In this document: in pieces, positions 7,434-9,634 of the stretch | Numbering within the stretch: position 1 is the first letter of the stretch | Layout: each line of letters starts with the position of its first letter | DNA from: Dehalococcoidales bacterium | Lineage (GTDB): Bacteria; Chloroflexota; Dehalococcoidia; Dehalococcoidales; UBA3254 | Direction: 5' to 3' | Length of the DNA: 9,634 bases | NCBI GenBank assembly: GCA_028718465.1 | Contig: JAQULX010000079.1 | Location: forward strand, 1-9,634 | Notes under the pieces: model-generated | Told to the model about the DNA's origin: nothing | Database searches by the model: none | The model's input: the letters and a program-made list of their open reading frames with translations, nothing else | Made by a program: the position numbers and the translations under genes

Positions 7434-8228
7434 CTAATCCTTTTCCCTAATATTAACATTATTGCCCTGATTTAATAAATTTTCCAGGATCGAATCGACT
7501 TCCTGTTTAACCGGCCGGCTGGCCTCCAAAGCCAGAGTTCCGGATATTTCCGCGTTAATTATCTCAACATCGTAAGGAATAAAGCCAAGAAACTCGAATC
7601 CTTCTAAATTTGCCTGCAAAAAGTCCCTGTCTGCCGGACCGCGGACTTTGTTAGCCACGATGGCGATATTGGTCAGTCCGATATCCTGGGCCAGATTTTT
7701 GATTCGAAAGGCGGTCTCGATGCTTTTTCTTCCTGGCTCTACCACGATAATAAGCTTATCAACCGCTTTGGCAGTAGCTCTCCCCAGGTGTTCAATTCCG
7801 GCTGCCATATCAAGAATTACTACCTCATTTCGGGCTACCAGCAGATGGGCAATGAGAGCTTGCAGTAAAGTATTTTCTGAGCAGTAGCAGCCGGACCCAC
7901 CTCGCTTTACCTTACCCATAACCATCAAGCGGATTCCATCCAGGTTATGAGCATATTTTTCGGGGATATCGTCTACCCGGGGGTTTAGTTTAAACAACGA
8001 GCCCGGCTGACCCGGCTTGACCCCTGTCCGGCTTTCGATCAGGTCCTTCATTTCCGATATAGGGATGATATCTTCGGGATGGGGAAAGCCCAGGGCGGAG
8101 GCCAGATTCGTATCGGGATCAGCATCTATGGCGAGTACGGAAAAGCCACGTTGAGAAAATCCCCTGCTCAATTGCGCGCTGAGCAGGGTTTTGCCGACTC
8201 CGCCTTTACCGCTAATAGCCAGTTTCAT
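7434..8228 (-). CDS. cooC: CooC-type nickel-insertion ATPase, first gene of the operon
   Basis: This is a CooC-family MinD-like ATPase for nickel loading into CODH and/or ACS. The 264-residue product has the canonical deviant Walker A GKGGVGKT (7-14, signature lysine K8), the [10 protein letters not shown] switch (35-44), the metal-binding CXC at C114 and C116 (SGCYCSEN), which is where characterised CooC1 has its pair, and the Walker B-like [12 protein letters not shown] (139-150). The ATG at 8228 has AGAGG about 10 nt upstream. The stop lies 10 bp before the preferred fhs start. As the promoter-proximal gene it faces the long AT-rich intergenic region, so the operon promoter should lie between 8229 and 8820. 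It is the more canonical of the two CooC proteins; the other (2899-3678) has Ser in the P-loop and a shorter, different central segment. Confidence 0.92.
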   Translation of the reverse strand: MKLAISGKGGVGKTLLSAQLSRGFSQRGFSVLAIDADPDTNLASALGFPHPEDIIPISEMKDLIESRTGVKPGQPGSLFKLNPRVDDIPEKYAHNLDGIRLMVMGKVKRGGSGCYCSENTLLQALIAHLLVARNEVVILDMAAGIEHLGRATAKAVDKLIIVVEPGRKSIETAFRIKNLAQDIGLTNIAIVANKVRGPADRDFLQANLEGFEFLGFIPYDVEIINAEISGTLALEASRPVKQEVDSILENLLNQGNNVNIREKD

Positions 8229-8314
8229 ATATTAATTGCCTCTGTAAGAATCAGATCAGGTTAACAGCCCGGATTGCAAACTATTGATAATGTATACTGG
8301 TCAAAATATCATTA

Positions 8315-8465
8315 AATATTAGTAACTATTTAGGTCTAAAATAGACTCAAAATTCTTGTATTAGACCAATGGAGGTAAAGTAGCCTAAAGCTAGATTAGA
8401 GCCATTACCTTAAATCGAATTATTAAATTCGAAGCTAAAATGGTACCTAAATAGTTACAAATATT
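8315..8465. repeat. 151-bp palindromic element with 21-bp terminal inverted repeats (MITE-like or structured element)
   Basis: The left end (8315-8335, AATATTAGTAACTATTTAGGT) and the right end (8445-8465) are reverse complements over 21 bp with one mismatch (8321 against 8459). The inner 14 bp, GTAACTATTTAGGT, match perfectly. The bases immediately outside both ends are ATTA (8311-8314 and 8466-8469), as a 4-bp target duplication would give, though in AT-rich DNA this is weak evidence. Inside are ordered hairpins: GTCTA/TAGAC (8334-8346), AGGTAA/TTACCT (8373-8378 with 8405-8410) enclosing TAGC/GCTA (8381-8393), and TCGAATT/AATTCGA (8415-8432). There is no ORF. It lies 86 bp upstream of the first cooC. 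It could be a non-autonomous transposon remnant, or a multi-armed RNA in the operon leader. I do not recognise the terminal sequence as that of a named family. Confidence 0.6.
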
Positions 8466-8642
8466 ATTACTATCTGGCAGATAAGCCAAGTATAAAAGTA
8501 TTATACACTACTGTAAAAATATTGTAAATTGGTATTCTGATAACATTATATTTCATTACGCTTGAATTGCGTTGATATTTTTTACAGTCGGTTCCGTACC
8601 GGGATGAAGTCCGGGTTTTGAATACAAATATATTTTAACAAT

Positions 8643-8658
8643 ACCCTGGCGCCAGGGT
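8643..8658. repeat. Perfect 16-bp palindrome in a GC-rich island
   Basis: ACCCTGGCGCCAGGGT is fully self-complementary. A further CCCTGG at 8668-8673 can pair instead with CCAGGG at 8652-8657, so two alternative hairpins share one arm. A CGGAG/CTCCG hairpin (8684-8688 with 8692-8696) follows. The island stands out sharply from the AT-rich DNA on both sides. It may be a dimeric regulator's operator or part of a structured transcript. It lies about 160 bp before fabF. Confidence 0.5.
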
Positions 8659-8720
8659 TAGTGGAAGCCCTGGAACAGTATTGCGGAGCCTCTCCGGAAC
8701 GCCGGTGAATAATTCTCTTT

Positions 8721-8751
8721 ATCTGCCTAATATATTTACATAAAAGCAGAT
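8721..8751. repeat. Inverted repeat ATCTGC/GCAGAT upstream of fabF
   Basis: ATCTGC (8721-8726) and GCAGAT (8746-8751) are perfect 6-bp inverted arms around a 19-base AT-rich loop. Just downstream, GATCTTT occurs twice (8752-8758 and 8774-8780), spaced 22 bp apart, close to two DNA turns. These could be regulator-binding half-sites for fabF, but chance is possible in this AT-rich DNA. Confidence 0.3.
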
Positions 8752-8777
8752 GATCTTTTAAGTAATCGAATTTGATC

Positions 8778-8806
8778 TTTATAAATCCCCAAAAATCATT
8801 TATACT
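8778..8806 (+). promoter_or_regulatory. Candidate fabF promoter
   Basis: TTTATA (8778-8783, 4 of 6 matches to the -35 consensus) and TATACT (8801-8806, 5 of 6 to the -10) are separated by 17 bp. Transcription would start near 8813, only about 8 nt before the fabF ATG. That fits the lack of any Shine-Dalgarno there. TATAAA at 8780-8785 is an alternative -10, but without a good -35. Confidence 0.35.
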
Positions 8807-8820
8807 ATTTTGCAACTATA

Positions 8821-9634
8821 ATGAGTAATAACAGAAGAGTAGTAGTTACAGGAATAGGTCTGGTCACTCCACTAGGCATCGGTGTAGAAAATAATTGGAC
8901 GGCTTTGTGCCGCGGTGAGTCCGGAATGGGTCCGGTTACCCGATTCGATACCTCTGACTGCCGGACCAAAATTGCCGGAGAGGTAAGAGAATTTGATCCC
9001 ACTGAATTTATGGAAAAAAAGACCGCCCGGAGGTCCAGCCGGTTTATCCATTTTTCAGCGGCTGCTTCCCGCCTGGCATTAGAGGACTCCCGGTTCAGCA
9101 TCACCCCCGAGAATGCTGATAGGTTCGGAGTCTCGGTCGCCACCGCCTTAGGCGGTGTGGACAGTTATGAAAAAAACCATAAGCTGGTGCTTGAAGGAAA
9201 CAGGGACCGGGTATCACCGTTTTTTATCCCCAGTTTTATATGCAACCTGGCGGCAGGAGAAGTGGCTATTCAGTTCGGGGCCCGAGGACCGTTAATGTGT
9301 TCTGTGACCGCCTGCGCTGCCAGTACGCATTCAATCGGGGAAGCTTTCAGGGCGATCAAATATGATGACGCCGACGCTATGCTGGCAGGAGGAGCGGAGG
9401 CGGGTCTGGGACCGGTCCTTTTCGCCGGTCTGGACGCTCTACACGTGATGTCCACTCGCAATGATTCCCCGACGAAAGCTTCGCGGCCTTTCGAGAAGGA
9501 CCGTGACGGCTTCGTTATCAGTGAAGGCAGCGGGATGTTGGTCCTGGAAGATTTGTATTCAGCTTTGGAACGGGGAGCCAGGGTCTATGCAGAGATACTG
9601 GGATACGGGAACAACTGTGACGCCTATCATATCA
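8821..9634 (+). CDS. fabF: Beta-ketoacyl-ACP synthase II (FabF), N-terminal 271 residues, 3' end outside window
   Basis: FabF condenses malonyl-ACP with acyl-ACP in cytoplasmic type II fatty-acid elongation. Reading from the ATG at 8821 the frame stays open to the right edge, covering 271 of the usual 410-420 residues. The start RRVVVTGIGLVTPLG is the family N terminus. The nucleophile is C165 in VTACAAS, at the expected place (C163 in E. coli FabF). ASRPFEKDRDGFVISEGSG is the conserved block following it in the thiolase fold. The two catalytic histidines lie beyond the window. No Shine-Dalgarno is visible before the ATG and an in-frame TAA lies at 8782-8784, so no upstream extension fits. 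FabF is favoured over FabB by overall sequence. It is transcribed away from the Wood-Ljungdahl operon and is probably a separate unit, although it uses the acetyl-CoA that the operon makes. Confidence 0.93.
   Translation, partial: MSNNRRVVVTGIGLVTPLGIGVENNWTALCRGESGMGPVTRFDTSDCRTKIAGEVREFDPTEFMEKKTARRSSRFIHFSAAASRLALEDSRFSITPENADRFGVSVATALGGVDSYEKNHKLVLEGNRDRVSPFFIPSFICNLAAGEVAIQFGARGPLMCSVTACAASTHSIGEAFRAIKYDDADAMLAGGAEAGLGPVLFAGLDALHVMSTRNDSPTKASRPFEKDRDGFVISEGSGMLVLEDLYSALERGARVYAEILGYGNNCDAYHI

Larger units (their letters stand above)
8229..8820. other. Divergent intergenic region between the Wood-Ljungdahl operon and fabF
   Basis: This stretch of 592 bases is strongly AT-rich compared with the genes, and I see no credible gene in it. 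It must hold the promoters for both flanking transcripts. From left to right it contains the cooC ribosome site and leader (8229-8314), a 151-bp inverted-repeat element (8315-8465), an AT-rich segment with only small hairpins (8466-8580), and a GC-richer island with a perfect palindrome (about 8586-8707). It ends in an AT-rich run with a candidate fabF promoter (8752-8820). For the operon, a TTGACC hexamer (minus strand, 8304-8299) and a TATACA hexamer (8296-8291) are visible, but they do not sit at proper spacing to each other, so I do not call a promoter. No tRNA or known riboswitch core is convincing. Confidence 0.7.

Noticed and set aside
8604..8626. A CCGGGTTTTGAATAC stretch resembling a tRNA T-arm
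   Set aside because: The stem cannot close (CCGGG has no complementary partner after the loop), and no acceptor stem or anticodon arm is present.
8622..8643. A TTGTTAA-type half site on the minus strand suggesting a Rex (redox repressor) operator
   Set aside because: Only one half matches; the second half reads TTTGTA rather than TTAACAA, so the inverted symmetry needed for Rex is absent.
8694..8714. A GGAACGCCGGTGAATAATTC stretch resembling part of a cobalamin riboswitch core, tempting beside a corrinoid pathway
   Set aside because: The B12 box (GCCACTG) is missing and the pairing partners do not follow. It is also on the strand leading to fabF, not to the corrinoid genes.
8582..8815. A 77-codon minus-strand open frame in the intergenic region
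   Set aside because: It runs straight through the GC palindrome island and the candidate fabF promoter, has no clear ribosome site, and its product is low-complexity Ile/Lys/Arg-rich with no family resemblance. It looks like chance in AT-rich DNA.

Overview
The window holds most of a Wood-Ljungdahl (reductive acetyl-CoA) operon on the minus strand (positions 8228 down to 1, continuing past the left edge). A roughly 590-bp AT-rich intergenic region separates it from the 5' part of a divergent fatty-acid synthesis gene, fabF, on the plus strand (8821 to the right edge). The genes use the standard code, Shine-Dalgarno sites precede most minus-strand genes, and the enzymes are oxygen-sensitive Ni/Fe/Co proteins. 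This points to a strictly anaerobic bacterium that fixes CO2 or makes or oxidises acetate through CODH/ACS. Dehalococcoidia-like Chloroflexota or an acetogenic or sulfate-reducing Desulfobacterota would fit, but I cannot settle the phylum from this sequence.

In transcription order the operon reads: a CooC-type nickel-insertion ATPase (8228-7434); fhs, formate-THF ligase (7423-5651); a RACo/AcsV-type corrinoid-protein reductive activator (5635-3689); a second, divergent CooC-type ATPase (3678-2899); folD (2882-1995); an unrecognised 69-residue protein (1973-1764); acsD, the corrinoid Fe-S protein small subunit (1720-767); and acsA/cooS, the CO dehydrogenase catalytic subunit (738 to beyond 1). 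Gaps between genes are only 10-43 bp and no terminator is visible, so co-transcription is likely.

The genes form one pathway module. Fhs and FolD carry formate to methylene-THF (methyl branch). AcsD with its partner AcsC (not in the window) carries the methyl group on cobalamin, and RACo re-reduces that cobalamin when it is oxidised. AcsA makes the CO, and the two CooC ATPases probably load nickel into CODH and/or ACS. AcsB, AcsC, the methyltransferase and MTHF reductase are absent here and may lie to the left of the window.

The main points for a second look are: the small protein between folD and acsD, which has a near-perfect Shine-Dalgarno site; a 151-bp palindromic element (21-bp inverted ends with one mismatch, internal hairpins, flanking ATTA) in front of the operon; an Fhs of the long, eukaryote-like type with an altered REPS motif; two diverged CooC paralogues in one operon; and a GC-rich palindrome island plus a possibly leaderless start in front of fabF.
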